The translations under genes and the position numbers were made by a program. From Mesostigma viride (lineage: Eukaryota > Streptophyta > Mesostigmatophyceae > Mesostigmatales > Mesostigmataceae), in the NCBI GenBank assembly GCA_009746045.1, contig RPFO01000079.1:5002468-5066467 (forward strand): a DNA stretch of 64,000 bases, in the 5' to 3' direction. Shown piece by piece: positions 1 to 10,509 of the stretch (its first letter is position 1; each line of letters starts with the position of its first letter). The notes under the pieces were generated by a model. That model saw only the letters and a list, made by a program, of their open reading frames with translations, had not been told where the DNA came from and made no database searches.

Positions 1-73
1 CCCTCCCGCCCTCTCTCCTGCCCCCACCACCCCATTCCGCCATACCTTGCTGCCCCCCCCCCCCCCTCCCCAG

Positions 74-2368
74 GCGCGCATTCTGCACGCGGTTATTGCC
101 GAACTGCACAAGGGCGCATGCAGCCAGCCCGCGCTGCCAGCCAACGCGCCGCTGCTGCCCACGCACATGCACGTGGGCAGCGGTGCAGTCGGCAGCACGG
201 GGGGCCCTGGCGCGGCCACCCCACCAACCGAGGCAGCCATTATCCCAGCCAGTCCTGGTGACCCTCGTTCGCCGGCGGTCCCACCCTTGACACCAGGGGA
301 CACCACCGGTGCCGACGGTGCCAACGCATCCATCCTGTCCCCACCCCCCCCACCCTCCATGACCGGTGCCGGCGCGGGCGGCCCGCCAGCCTTACCCGCG
401 CCTGACGCCAGCGGTCCCCCTGGCTCAGCAGCGAGGCAACCCCCGGCGTCCTCCCAGGGTCCCAGCGGTGCCGCCGGCTCCCATCACAAGGCGCCCGCGG
501 TCTGCCTCCACTACAGCGACGGCGCGCGCATGCCCGAGTGGGGCCGCCTGACCAAGGCGATCAACAGCAGTCCGCTCCAGTACCTGCTGCGCAGGACGCG
601 CGCAGGGCCCAGCGGCGCGCTCCAGACGGCGCAGCAGCTCGCGGGGGTGGCGGGAGCGCAGGTGCCCCCACTGGGGGGGGCAGCAGCGCAGCGGGGAATG
701 CTGTCGGTGGGCACTGGGGCGGCCGCAGCCGCGCTGCTGCATCTGGGGAGTGAGCGGCACGTAGTGTCGGGCCTGCCTAGCGGGTTACAGGCTGATCAGG
801 TACGATGGGGGCCCGGGGGGGGGGGGGGGGGGGGGGGGGGGGAATGGGCAGGCAGATCAGGTAACGGGGGGGGGGGGGGGCAGATCAGGTCAGGGGGGTA
901 TTGCAGTCAGATTTGGACAGGTCATGAACGACTAGAATAGCAGAATCCAATTCTTTGGCGAATAGGGGTCGCTGTGCGAAGCAGTGGGAAGGATGTTGGT
1001 GATTTACTATACTACGCTAAAGTATATCAAGTGATAGGGGTCGCTGTGCGAAGCAGTGGGAAGGATGTTGGTGATTTACTATACTACGCTGTCGTATATC
1101 AAGTGATAGGGGTCGCCGTGCGAAGCAGTAGGAGGGGGGGGGGGGCAGGCACACCAGGTAAGGAGGGGGGATGGCGGGCAGGTCATGTAAAAGGGTGGAG
1201 GCAGGTGCAGGAATGGGAATGTGCCCTCAGGGTTGCAGCTTGTTATTTTTATCGGAGGTGATATTGAAGGTTGCTGTTCTTTTTTTATGGGAACAAAGCG
1301 TTCCTCCTTGTAGGATGCAGCATGCGGACGCTAGCAATTAGCATGCACAGAGACTTGACTCCGCAGACATGCTGTTGTGAGGTTGAGGTCATGGTTTTTC
1401 CTTTCCACGGGTGGGGGGCATCCTGGAAGGTGTCGCCTGCTCTAGGCTTGCGCAGCGACGTGCAAGGGAGTGCCCGTGGTGGGAATGGCCGGCGGGATGG
1501 CACGTGGCCTTTTTAAAAAAAGAATGGTCCAAGTGAGCGTGCATGAACGTGTCCGTTGGCAAAGGGGACAAGTGGGGGGGAGAAACAAGAAGAGAAGGAG
1601 AACGGGGGAGAATGAAGAAGAGAAGGAGAAGGAAGGGGACGAATGGGGATGTTCCCGTGGCGAGCCCATATCAAGGAGACAACCAGCACAGGCCATGAAT
1701 CTTGAAAACCCGGACCATGATAGCTCGAACCAAACAGCAGAAGATGATGGTTCAGGGGGGATGGCCCAGCAGGGCGAATCAAGGATGTGCCAATTCTATC
1801 CCCGCGCCGGATGTCAGCAGGAGCGCTCCACCTTGGCATATCACACAGTGGGATGGGGGAGGTGTGCTGCGCTGCGCGGCGGGAAACGTCAGCATTATGT
1901 ATCATTGGATGGTTTCTGTTGCCACGAGCGCGCATTACTGTTCATAAAAGGTGAGGGGCGGGGGGGGCCAGAGAGAGACAGGTGGCCTTCAACTCGCACC
2001 AAACCCCCCATACCTGTGCCACATACTGTGTCCTTTCCTCACACAGACCCCTCGCACATGTGGCACCTATTTTCCCTCTTGCCACACTGTTTGGAACCCC
2101 CCCGTCTCCTCGCTGTTTTCTCCACCTCTGTCTTCTTCTTGTCTTTAAATCTCTCCATCTCTATGAGCAGCGCGCGCTCCAGTGGTCCCTGGGCCATATC
2201 CTGGAGCGGTGCGGCTCCGTCATGCGGCAGGGCGCGCGCAAGCGGCGGCACGCCGACGGCGAGGGCGCGCTGGAGATGGCGACGTGCCCCTGGTCCAAGC
2301 CCTGCAGGGGGTGGTGGGACGTCCTCACAGGGGAGCTGCGCTCGGGCGTTCAGCCGCGCTGGTTGGAG
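74..2368 (+). CDS. unrecognised multi-exon gene, internal exons (5' end outside window)
   Basis: Two exons can be supported: 74-799 and 2171-2368, both starting and ending in phase 0. The first follows a long C-rich tract ending in CAG and stops at CAG|GTACGA. The second follows ATGAGCAG and stops at GAG|GTGGGT. Exon 74-799 encodes 242 residues: a short helical start (ARILHAVIAELHKG), a long Pro/Ala/Gly-rich low-complexity middle, then a more ordered part (LHYSDGARMPEWGRLTKAI). Exon 2171-2368 encodes 66 residues rich in Trp, Arg and Cys (RALQWSLGHILERCGS, CPWSKPCRGWWDVL). I recognise no family. The initiator must lie left of position 1. Translation can run past the second donor to a TGA at 2471-2473, so the gene might end there instead. 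Confidence 0.5.
807..886. repeat. poly-G tracts
   Basis: Two long uninterrupted G runs lie just inside the intron after the first exon of the left-edge gene, separated by a short mixed stretch. They could form G-quadruplexes in the sense transcript. Long homopolymers are also common places for assembly length errors. Confidence 0.85.
964..1130 (+). repeat. 72-bp tandem repeat, about 2.3 copies
   Basis: The unit starts AGGGGTCGCTGTGCGAAGCA and repeats with a 72-bp period. The first two copies differ at only a few bases around ACGCTAAAGT versus ACGCTGTCGT; the third is truncated. It lies in the intron of the left-edge gene. The open frame across it is a by-product of the period being divisible by three. 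Confidence 0.9.
1668..1740 (+). repeat. dispersed repeat family (SINE-like), copy 1
   Basis: Contains GAGACAACCAGCRCAGGCCA followed about 15 nt later by CCCGGACCATGATAGCTCGA. Related copies are at about 16055-16150 (plus) and 24895-25015 (minus), and a short piece at 12288-12312. The copies differ by about 10-20% by eye, so they are old. No coding capacity was seen. A short retrotransposed element is the simplest reading, but no clear pol III boxes are visible. Confidence 0.55.
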
Positions 2369-2473
2369 GTGGGTTGCGCCTTGTTGATGCGAATGAGGTC
2401 AAGCACACAGCAACCCTCGCCGTTGGCCGTTGGTGTAGCTAAATGTGTGCAGTACTTTGCGCGATGCAAATGA

Positions 2474-2961
2474 CACATTTTTCAATGTAGAAATTTTTTT
2501 TTTTCCTGTTCAAAGCCTGGAAAAGCGTGTGTGCTGTGCTGATCAAGGTTTACAGGGTCGACCCTCTTGTCTGCAGGAATGCAGGAACGGTCCTGGTGGA
2601 TATCACTATGCCAATTCATTTCACAGACAATATGTCGTGGTAACCACACGGCAAGTGTTGTGTTCCAGAAAAGAACCAATCAAATCTGTCAACGTGTCTG
2701 CCAATAGGTGACCTGCATCCAAAGCTCGTACTTTTGAATTATGTGTAATTTGCCAGATAGTACTTGGAGAGTGCCACTACGTCAAATTCGCTAATCGCTA
2801 TGCCTCATTTTTCGCCGTTGTCACCATTAACCCAGTTAACATGCAAACTTGCTTTTACTGGCAATTGTTTAAGCAAGCATTTTTTGTTCTCTTTTCATTG
2901 ATCCAGCATTCTTTTCGCATGTGACGTTGGCATCGCCCTGGTAAAATGTGCAGTGTGTGCA
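2474..2961. other. no gene seen
   Basis: A T-rich run at about 2490-2505 ends in TTCAAAG, which resembles a splice acceptor, but the following sequence reaches a stop at once in the phase required by the upstream exon. Nothing else is supported here. Confidence 0.5.
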
Positions 2962-3169
2962 ATGCAGGCGCAGAACCTCCGCCTTGCTACCAGCTGACCA
3001 AGGGGAACTGGCAGGGGCCCCAAAGGCCGCTGCAGACACATCTGCCATAACCAGCCAGGGTGGCGCACGGGTGGCAGAAGCCAGCACCAAGGCATGGTTC
3101 ACAAGGTGGAATGGGGGCTGCCCCGTATGTGGGGGTGCCTGGAAATTTGAGAAGAACATGATGATCTGA
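2962..3169 (+). CDS. possible terminal exon with a CPVCGG zinc-ribbon-like motif
   Basis: After TGTGCAATGCAG an open frame runs to a TGA at 3167-3169. Its end reads WFTRWNGGCPVCGGAWKF, a CxxCGG pair typical of small zinc ribbons, preceded by an Ala/Ser-rich stretch. It could be the last exon of the left-edge gene, but it needs phase 2 while the exon ending at 2368 leaves phase 0, so at least one unseen exon would be required. An overlapping minus-strand frame (2869-3255) is equally open, so coding status is uncertain. Confidence 0.3.
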
Positions 3170-4058
3170 GCGTGTTCTTCAGCCATTCCAAAGTTATCTT
3201 GACTGCACCTTGTGTGAAGCTTGTGGATAAACCTATATCCTCCATTGCTTTCCACCCGATTTAGAAGGGAATCGCCGTAGGTTGCTTGTCTGTCACCCGT
3301 GCCAGGATGTGTAAATCAATCAATTAATTAATTAATCGATCAATTAATTAATTAATTAAAGTCACGGAGCTGTCGGAGCACCTACAGTTAAATTAATAAA
3401 ATTGTAACATATCTCCGTTGGGAGTGCATGTAGCACATATCCCTGAGAAGAGGCATATGGCTTTGAATACATTCTTGGCTACTTCCTGCAAGGGTAGGGT
3501 GTACAACTACGCCTGCTCGGGGTGCACAAAGTGCACCTGCACGCCACTGTGTATTCCAGCACCTACTTAGGGCGCGGACATAGGGGGGAAGATCATCATG
3601 CATGGCTACACAATCGCTAGGGCATGGCTTCTCAGCAGAGAGTGACTCTCTGCATGCATAGGCAGAGCTAGCTTGGCTAAATTCTTACTGCATCATCCAT
3701 GGGGAGTCCCAGTATAGGCACGTGCACCGCTAACGCACGGTACACCACCAGCCATAGCCTTAGCTTAGTCCTTGTACAGCCATGCTACGTCCTGGCTTCG
3801 CGATCAGATTACTTGCCCACGCTCCTTGTTATGATGATATGCTCACATGGGTCTCATTGCACCCACAGGCTGCCGGATCGTTAGCGTGTCCGTTTAGGTA
3901 TAGCGTGCCCTCATGCAGCTGTGGCATGCCTTTGGCATGAAGGAGACTGGGGGTCTCTGCCCTTTCTCCTGTTGTGCACACACAGGGATTAAAAGTACTT
4001 CGGTGCTCCGTGACTCCCCAACGGGAGCACGAGTTTAATTAATTAATTAATTAATTAT
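3170..4058. other. gene-free stretch with (TTAA)n tails and old repeat pieces
   Basis: Holds AATTAATTAATT-type runs at about 3317-3360 and 4031-4058, which look like 3' tails of retroelements. A segment at about 3590-3720 resembles 6265-6480 (shared TCTCAGCAGAGAG, then CTGCATG, then TAGGCAC). It includes a short hairpin, GCAGAGAG-TGA-CTCTCTGC. The end piece at 3998-4031 (GTGACTCC then GAGCACGAGTTTAAT) recurs at about 11340-11390. No coding region was seen. Confidence 0.5.
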
Positions 4059-4379
4059 AGGCAGAACATGGCAAGTAATCCATGGGGAGCCGTCACATCG
4101 ATCTGCAGTGATCGAGGGGGGCCACGTGCTGCGCGAGGGCCTCCTCTCAAGCAAGGAGGTCCGAGCGGATGGAGGATTCGGTCAAGGTGGTGGTGAGGGG
4201 CTGGGGGGGCCATAGCTCCGCGATGGAGCGGCCAAGGATCCAGGGAGAAGAGGTCGCGTTGCTGAAGGTGGGGGCGGCGGAGGATGAGGATGGGGTCGAG
4301 GTTAAAGGTGCGCCTCTGGAAAGCATCGACGAGGCGACCCTGGTGGAAGAGCAGTCGAGAGCTGCATGCTTGCACAGCT

Positions 4380-4740
4380 AGTTCAAGAAGCGAGGCGTGC
4401 CATCCCCAGAACCGTACGTAGCTCAGGATCTTGTCGTGGTTGAGCTTAAGTCAAAAAAGCCGGGCTAGCTGGCTGGCGTCAAAGTCGAACTCTTCCCAGC
4501 TCGGCTCGGCAGGGCGACTGCGCTTGGGTTCAGGCGACGCTGCGGGCGAGGCGAGCCCGGGATCGAGGGGCCGGGCTGAGCGACCACTAGGGCTTGGCTA
4601 GTGGCGCCGCTGCCTTCTGGGCCGGAGGGCGAAGCTGCAGCCGAGGCTGCAGACGTAATTTCAGGGCTGATCGAGCGTGCAGCCGCCAGGCTGCGTTGCG
4701 CGGAGGCCGCGTTTGCTCGCCATATATATTCATTGAGAAT
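4380..4740 (-). pseudogene. decayed N-terminal part of a LINE ORF1
   Basis: Read on the minus strand, the segment starts near a GCGAGCAAACG motif and continues with Ser/Ala/Pro-rich sequence split between frames (SPEITSAASAAASPSGPEG, then SWEEFDFDASQLARL). The same start recurs on the plus strand near 25045-25120 (MTSKRSSTQRSLAAA) and on the minus strand near 10020-10175. Several stops and shifts make it a dead copy. Assignment to ORF1 rests on its place upstream of the RRM-like part in the 8.57-10.19 kb copy. Confidence 0.4.
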
Positions 4741-4880
4741 GATAGATTACGGAGGTGAGATAGGCATGCAACATAAGGAAAAACCCGATAACTGGGAGAA
4801 TAACCCTGAAGAAATTAATAGTAATCTGACACAGACATCCAAGGATCACGCCAGCGGCACAAGGTACAACTAACTATACA

Positions 4881-5659
4881 TCACAAAACTACACGCAGCA
4901 ACAGCGCTGCCGGCCCACCATGCAGGCCTGGAAGGGATCTAGACCGCATGGGTCGCGACAAAGTCGGCCCGGGTGCGGCGGAATAACACATCAGCCACGG
5001 TGCGAGTGAGGGCGAGTGACAGGCGCTGCCGCCAATACGAGGACCACGTGCGGGCCGACCACGGGGCGGTCTGACCCTCGAGGTCGAGGCGGTCTTCACG
5101 GCGCTGGCAGCACTCGTGGAAAAACTCCGCTGTCTTGGGGCCCATGGCCCCGAACTCCTCAAGGACAAAGGGGATGACCCGGTGGGGCCCCACATTGCCG
5201 TAGGAGGCAAACTTGTCGCGCTCAGCCACAGTGGCGGCAGCGCCGGCATCCACAGCCGCCCGGAGGATGTGGCGACCGGAAAGCGGCCGAGCCACGGAGA
5301 CATCGATGAGCAGGTGGCAACCCTGCCCGTCGTAGTCAAGCACGGTAATGTCGGGGCGGTGGTTGGGTGAGTAGAGGGCGGCCCCATCCGCGTCCTCGCA
5401 CTTGATGGTGGAGTGGGGAAAGACCGACCGAACCATGGTGCCCACACACCACCCGGAGGAGAGCGGTATGGAGATAGAGGAACCAGTTCTGGTTCTGCTG
5501 GCCACCCATGCACGCGATGTAGTGCGTCCCAGTAGTATCCAGAGCAAGCCCGCAGCTGCCGCAGGACGCACCCGCCGTGATGAGAGGTTGCGGGGCAAAG
5601 AGCTGGTGGCGGAGAGCGATGGCGTAAAGGGCCGGAACCAGCGTGAACAAAGGGCTCAT
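4881..5659 (-). mobile_element. 5'-truncated LINE: C-terminal zinc knuckle and restriction-like endonuclease
   Basis: Two minus frames joined by one frameshift near 5430-5450 give the tail of a retrotransposon polyprotein. The first part has a C-x2-C-x9-H-x3-C knuckle (CGSCGLALDTTGTHYIAC). The second has RPDITVLDYDGQGCHLLID, the RPD...D core of restriction-enzyme-like endonucleases found after reverse transcriptase in some non-LTR elements, followed by VSVARP and a Trp/Arg-rich end to a stop near 4939. No reverse transcriptase remains. Family knowledge: such endonucleases nick target DNA for reverse transcription. Dualen/RandI elements of green algae carry this type as well as an APE type; whether this is one of those is inference. 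Confidence 0.65.
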
Positions 5660-6000
5660 GGGGAGGGCGCGCAGGAATGCGGACCATATATATTGCGTCC
5701 GGGAGGACCGGCTGGACCTGGAGGGCCAGCGGGCCCCATGGTCGGCGCGGACCTGGACGTCATATTGGCGTCAGCGCTTGTCGGTGGCGCTGACTCGGGC
5801 CATGGCTGACATCATGCTCCGCCGTACGCGGGCTGATTTTGCGGTGCAGCAGGGCTATTAGGTTCCTCCCGTTAGGCGTTTCCATTGGTCTTATCGTAGT
5901 ATAGAGCTTTGACATGGCTCTGTATATAGGTTTATAGCTGGGCGTTTGCTTTGGTTTGAGTGATTTCACTCTGCTGTAAGTAATTATATTTTTAATATAT
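5643..6000 (+). mobile_element. second LINE C-terminal tail in opposite orientation
   Basis: The plus frame ending at 5861 (EDRLDLEGQRAPWSARTW onward to FAVQQGY) is nearly the same as the last 55 residues of the minus-strand endonuclease fragment next to it. The two copies therefore sit head to head with their 3' ends pointing outward. The sequence after the stop is AT-rich and probably 3' untranslated. It is truncated just inside the conserved tail. Confidence 0.65.
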
Positions 6001-6004
6001 ATTG

Positions 6005-6630
6005 CGTAATAGCTTCGGAAAATTATATCAGCGTGTGCGTCTGATGAAAGACGAAGCGATTGTGATATTCACAGCCGAAATCGGTGCCCAAACGTGAAAT
6101 TAGCTATGAGCTCCACCGTCAGCCATGCATGGCTACCTTGTGGCTTGTGGCTCGTGGCTCGTGGCCGGCTCGTGGCTCGTGGCTCGTGGCTAGGGTGCAT
6201 GCACCACCACTGATGATGTATCATATACCTAAAAGGCCTGGCATGGGGTGCCGGTGGAAGAGTTATTATCATGGCGGCGGCTAGGCAATGGCTAGATATA
6301 GGACAGGGCCGGGTCTCAGCAGAGAGCAACTCCCTGCATGGGCAAAGCGTGACTGAATAATGCTATGCGCCATCTGAAGTGGAGCCCATCCGATATCTAT
6401 AGGCACGCATGTACATGTGGCTACTAAGTAATGCTAATTCATCATCCAGTGGTGTGGGGCCCATAATAGGCATACATCGGAACAAGGCCACGTTGGCTAT
6501 AGGCCTTACTATTCTACACTACTAATGCTATGGTCCCCTAAGCTGGGGTGGCTGAGGGTGCTGGGGCAGCGGAAGTCGCTTGCCATGATGGGGCTTGTGG
6601 CCGACGTAGATTAATTAATTAATTAATAAG
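6005..6630. repeat. LINE-associated noncoding repeat with CTCGTGGCTCGTGGC block and (TTAA)n tail
   Basis: GCTTCGGAAAATTATATCAG through AAAGACGAAGCGATTGTGAT and on to CTCGTGGC tandem copies recurs at about 10190-10330 (plus sense) and, inverted, at about 24480-24600. A partial copy is at 8575-8640. The block lies next to ORF1 remnants each time, so it is probably untranslated or linker sequence of the same LINE family. A TTAATTAATTAATTAA run at about 6611-6628 resembles a retroelement tail. No gene seen. Confidence 0.55.
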
Positions 6631-7019
6631 CACGTGACTGCGTCACGTGGGTGCCAATACAGAGTAAAGGAACCTTCAACCCTATATACACAGTGAGAAG
6701 GAGGGAGGGCGCCCTAGCTTCTCTCACTGCCGCAGGTGGGCAGGCCACAGAGCGCTCTCTCCACGGCATGGTGCCGGGGCGCAACACTGTGGGTGCAATA
6801 CAACCAGTGCAATACCATAGGTAGGCTGACGCATAGCTTATGCTACAAATGTGAGGTGGGCTCAAGACGTCGGCTAATTAAGGCGCAAGCTGATGGCCAC
6901 AAGGTGCCAGAGCTAATTGAAGGTACTATAACGCTGTGCGCTAATATCGTTTCAAGTGCTGTAATGCCTAAGCTATCCCATCATCGATTGCCCCCATCTA
7001 GACAACTAGCTGGAGTGCT
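6631..7019. other. no gene seen between LINE pieces
   Basis: Short open frames only, none with recognisable content. The stretch lies directly downstream of the intact ORF1, where an ORF2 would be expected, but no endonuclease or reverse transcriptase motif is present, so ORF2 is missing here. Confidence 0.5.
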
Positions 7020-8474
7020 CTATCCCGGGGAAGCCCGGGGGGGCTTCCACAGTTTCTTGTTGACGTAGAGGTCCCCGCCCCGCCAGTACACTTGGGGCTT
7101 CTCGGGGTTGGTCTTGTGGCGGATGTAGTCGGGCCACTGATCGCGGCGTTGCTGCTGCTGGGCTGGCGTCAGGTCGTCGTCAAGCGACCAGGAGGTGTCC
7201 ACCAGCTTCTTGCGGCGAGAGAGGAACCGAACTCGGGCTGTGATGTCGCTGAAGGTGAGGACCACTGGAGGGGGCCCAGCCTTGGCCCGTGGATGGGGCA
7301 GGCGGTAGGCGCCCTGCAGTATCGCACCTGGCAGCTGCATGCGCGCCAAGAGCTGTTTCTTCAGCTCGTCGAGAAGAGAGTCTGGGGTCTCCTCCGGCAG
7401 CATGTCGAAGCGCCTGAGGATGACCCGGCAGCGGCGACGGTCGCGGTCAGCGGCCTCGCGGCGCGTGTCTTCCAGCTCCTGGAGCTTGGTGGTGATGGCG
7501 GTCGTGGTAGAGGATGCCTGGCTCTTGAGCAGGTCCGCCCAGGAGGCGCGAGTCGAGGGGTCATCACTAGCCCTACCAGCAGGTTGGGCGGCGATGGTGG
7601 CCGTTCGCTCGGCGATCTCGGGGACCTGCGTGGCCAGGGCGTCTACCTTGGCGGCAACTGCCTCAAGTTTCACGGTGCCTTGGCCGACTCGGCCTTCCAC
7701 CTGGTTAAGGCGGGTGGTCACAGTGGCTGTGGCCTCGGAAACTTTGGTGGCAATGTGCTCTTGCGTAGCAGTAAACTGAGGCTGGAGCTTAAGGGCGACT
7801 CTGGCTTCAATGTTGTTGACCTTGGCCGAGAGAGTGTTGAGTGGGCCGTCAGGCGCGTTCAGGGCGGCGAGCTGCTCAGCCATCGGCGCCAGCTGCTCCG
7901 CCACTGCAGCTCGGATGGAGTCCGTGCTGGGGGAGGTGCTGCTCTGCGGGGATGCTGCAGCTGCTGTGGCTGCCCGTCTGCGCTCATGCAGGAGGCTCCT
8001 GAGGCCAGCGTAGCCAATCTGGGTGATGTCGTGGGCGTCGCAGCGCAGGTAGCTGCACATGATGACTGCCTTCAAGTACGCCTCCGGTTCTTGAAGCAGC
8101 CATTCCCAGGCGGGCTTGGTGACCTTGTCGCCAGGGGTAGGCAGGAAAAGTTCGTCATGGCGGGCCAGGAACTTGATAACATCGTCACATTGTTCCTTCG
8201 TGAGCGTAAAGATTTCCAAGATGCAAAAATCCCGCTGGCCGGCGCCGAAGCGGCGGACGTCCCATTTGGTATGGGAAGTTCGGGTTTTCTTGGGAATGGG
8301 CGACGAATTTGGCGTAGAGCACTGCGTCGAGGGAGGCAGACCGGGGGGGAGAGCTTCGATCAGCGCAAAAAGGTTGGCGTCCGCAGGAGTTGATGTCGCA
8401 CGTGCTGCTGTCGACGGGAATGCCGACGACAGCTCAAAATGTTTGTCAAGGCTGCGTTTTGGTGGCATTTGCAA
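7020..8474 (-). CDS. LINE ORF1 protein (L1-type: coiled coil, RRM-like, C-terminal domain), intact
   Basis: One uninterrupted frame of 484 residues ending in TAG. Residues about 1-70 are Ser/Pro-rich. About 70-165 form a compact region with Trp/Cys (KWDVRRFGAGQRDFCILEIF). About 170-330 are Ala/Gln/Thr-rich with repeated NNIEARVALKLQ-like heptads, a likely coiled coil. Then follow an RRM-like strand (RRRCRVILRRFDML) and helix, and a C-terminal part with SWSLDDDLTPAQQQQRRDQW and VYWRGGDLYVNKKLW. This order matches L1 ORF1 nucleic-acid chaperones, which trimerise and coat the element RNA. The alternative start two codons in (MPPKRSLDK) is also plausible. ORF2 is absent downstream. An intact frame suggests a young insertion or a domesticated copy; I cannot tell which. 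Confidence 0.75.
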   Translation of the reverse strand: MQMPPKRSLDKHFELSSAFPSTAARATSTPADANLFALIEALPPGLPPSTQCSTPNSSPIPKKTRTSHTKWDVRRFGAGQRDFCILEIFTLTKEQCDDVIKFLARHDELFLPTPGDKVTKPAWEWLLQEPEAYLKAVIMCSYLRCDAHDITQIGYAGLRSLLHERRRAATAAAASPQSSTSPSTDSIRAAVAEQLAPMAEQLAALNAPDGPLNTLSAKVNNIEARVALKLQPQFTATQEHIATKVSEATATVTTRLNQVEGRVGQGTVKLEAVAAKVDALATQVPEIAERTATIAAQPAGRASDDPSTRASWADLLKSQASSTTTAITTKLQELEDTRREAADRDRRRCRVILRRFDMLPEETPDSLLDELKKQLLARMQLPGAILQGAYRLPHPRAKAGPPPVVLTFSDITARVRFLSRRKKLVDTSWSLDDDLTPAQQQQRRDQWPDYIRHKTNPEKPQVYWRGGDLYVNKKLWKPPRASPG

Positions 8475-8569
8475 AATACTGCGTTACAGCCGTAACCGAT
8501 TATACTAGCAGATGCGTCTTGAAAAGACGCATCTGATGCAAGTAGCCTGACTGAATTTGGGGCTCAGAC

Positions 8570-10190
8570 GCAAAAGTTCTGAGCTCCGCCGTCAGCCATG
8601 TCCGCTCGTGGCTCGTGGCTCGTGGCCGACGTAGATGGCCGCCCCCTTCCACTGGTACACCGGCTTCCCCACCACGGTCTGCCGGAGCGCTGGAGGTAGG
8701 TCGGCCAATGATAGCTCCCGTACGTCGCCGTTGTTGACAGTTGCACCAGGGTCAAGTCGTTGTCCATGGTGTAGTGCATGAGTCCTCTCCATGCAGCCGG
8801 CGCTTGCAGCGTCTGAGGAACGAATTATCTTGTCCGCCGGGTTCTCAATCAATTAAGATATGAGCAGCAGCGGACTGAGGCGGTCCCGCCTTACCCCCGG
8901 CGAGCGGGGAAGGCGGTGGGCCTCCAGCTTAATTGATCTCACCAATGAGGCCCATGCGGCCAAGGATTTCGTTTTCAAACGCCTGTGCAAGCTGCACGGA
9001 GTTCTCACCTTCCACCAGGTCGAAGTTCTTGACGATGACTACCGACGTACGTCAAGGCTGCGCTTGACGACTGAGCTCGGCCTCCTCGTGGAGATCGAGC
9101 TTTTGTTGCTCAAGCTGTGCCGCGATGGTGGAGGCGCGGTACGCGGAGCTAGGCGCCGGTGGTGCTTAACAGCATCTCCGCCCAGGCCTGCAGTGGGGAG
9201 GATCGCATAGCCTGCTGGGCCACTATAGCTGAGCAGGGGCTGGCTTGGCGGCAATGTCCTTCACCGGTCGCCTGGGCGGTGAGGCCTGCGGTATTTTGCA
9301 GGCACTCGATGGCGGTTGTGTAGTCCTGGAGGCCGGCGCTTGTCGATGTCAGGGAGCTGGGAGGTGCATGATGGCGTCGGTGCATCGGACCTGTTGGGGG
9401 GGATGATCGATCCCGGTGGATGCGAGGACAGCCTGCCCGTGGAGGTGGCGGTGGATCGAGATGGCCGGCGGGGAGCTCGGAAGCCAGCGACGGTGCGGCC
9501 TACGGCTGCCGCACAGATCTGCAGCGAGCCTGGGAGCCACGTGCTGCTTGAAAGCTTCCTTAAGGAGACGATAATAATGGCGTCGGTCGCGACGGTGGGA
9601 GGGGGCCCGCCCAGAGCTCGGGCGTCAGAGCGCCCCGGAGGAGGGAGTGCTTGAGGCGCTGTCAGAATTAAGGCTGATCGAAGCCGGGGGCGAGTCATGC
9701 GTGGCAGGATGTCAGTGCTCAGTTATGGTAGAGATTGGAGCACCATTTGGCATATGGCCGCGTTTTTAATTGGTGGAAGACGAGCTAGGTGCGAGCACAG
9801 GTCAACAAGCGACTCAGGCGCATGCGTGCCGAAAAACACATCGTCCATGAAGGCTGACGGTCTTCGGTCAGTCCAGTAGCTATAGCCTATAGGAGTGGAC
9901 GTACGTCGAAGGGCGTCGTCGGACCAGCTAGCTAGGTTCGCCATTCAGCCGGCGAAGTCTGCGCTTGGGCTCAGCTAGGCGATGCCGAGGGCGAGGCAAG
10001 CCCGGAATTACTGCATGGGGGCTAGCTGGGCCGGCGACCCGCCAGTGCTTGACTAGTGGCACCGCCGCCTTCCGGGCCGGAGGGCAAAGCTGCACTCGAC
10101 CGGAGCTGCATCGACATATTTTCAGGGCTTAGCGCAGCCGCCAGGCTGCGTTGCGCATGAGGAGCGTTTGCTCTTCATAATATTGGGTGG
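8570..10190 (-). pseudogene. decayed LINE ORF1 related to the intact copy
   Basis: Read leftward from about 10175 there is the same N-terminal start as in other fragments, then FMDDVFFGTHAPESLVDL near 9730-9940. An RRM-like stretch lies near 8930-9060 (SVVIVKNFDLVEGENSVQLA, then ILGRMGLIGEI). A C-terminal piece near 8600-8790 contains MDNDLTLVQLST and GKPVYQWKGAAIYVG. These last two match the LDDDLTPAQ and VYWRGGDLYVN blocks of the intact ORF1 at 7020-8474. Stops and shifts break it many times. Confidence 0.55.
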
Positions 10191-10509
10191 TAGCTTCGGA
10201 AAAATATATCAGCGTGTGCATCCTAGAAAGACGAACACGATTGCGATATTCACGGCCGAATTTTGTGCCCACCAAACGTGAAAGCTATGAACTCCGCCGT
10301 CAGCCACTGATGGCTGTACCTCGTGGCTCGTGCCTAGGGTCAGGATCGAAATGAGTTGTTCAATTATTGCACATGTGGCTACATTCTACCCTGCATTGGC
10401 ATAGCTAGTGACTATATGGGATGGCGATGTCCAGGTTGCATCACCTATAAAGCATCAATTGCAGGTGTAACTACATGGCTAGTCTAGGGCCGTAGGGGGC
10501 TTAATTAGT

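Noticed and set aside
2869-3255. 128-residue minus-strand protein
   Set aside because: No motif or splice support; it overlaps the plus-strand CPVCGG frame, which is the slightly better but still weak candidate.
7092-8393. 433-codon plus-strand frame
   Set aside because: Antisense shadow of the intact LINE ORF1, which has recognisable RRM-like and C-terminal blocks on the minus strand.
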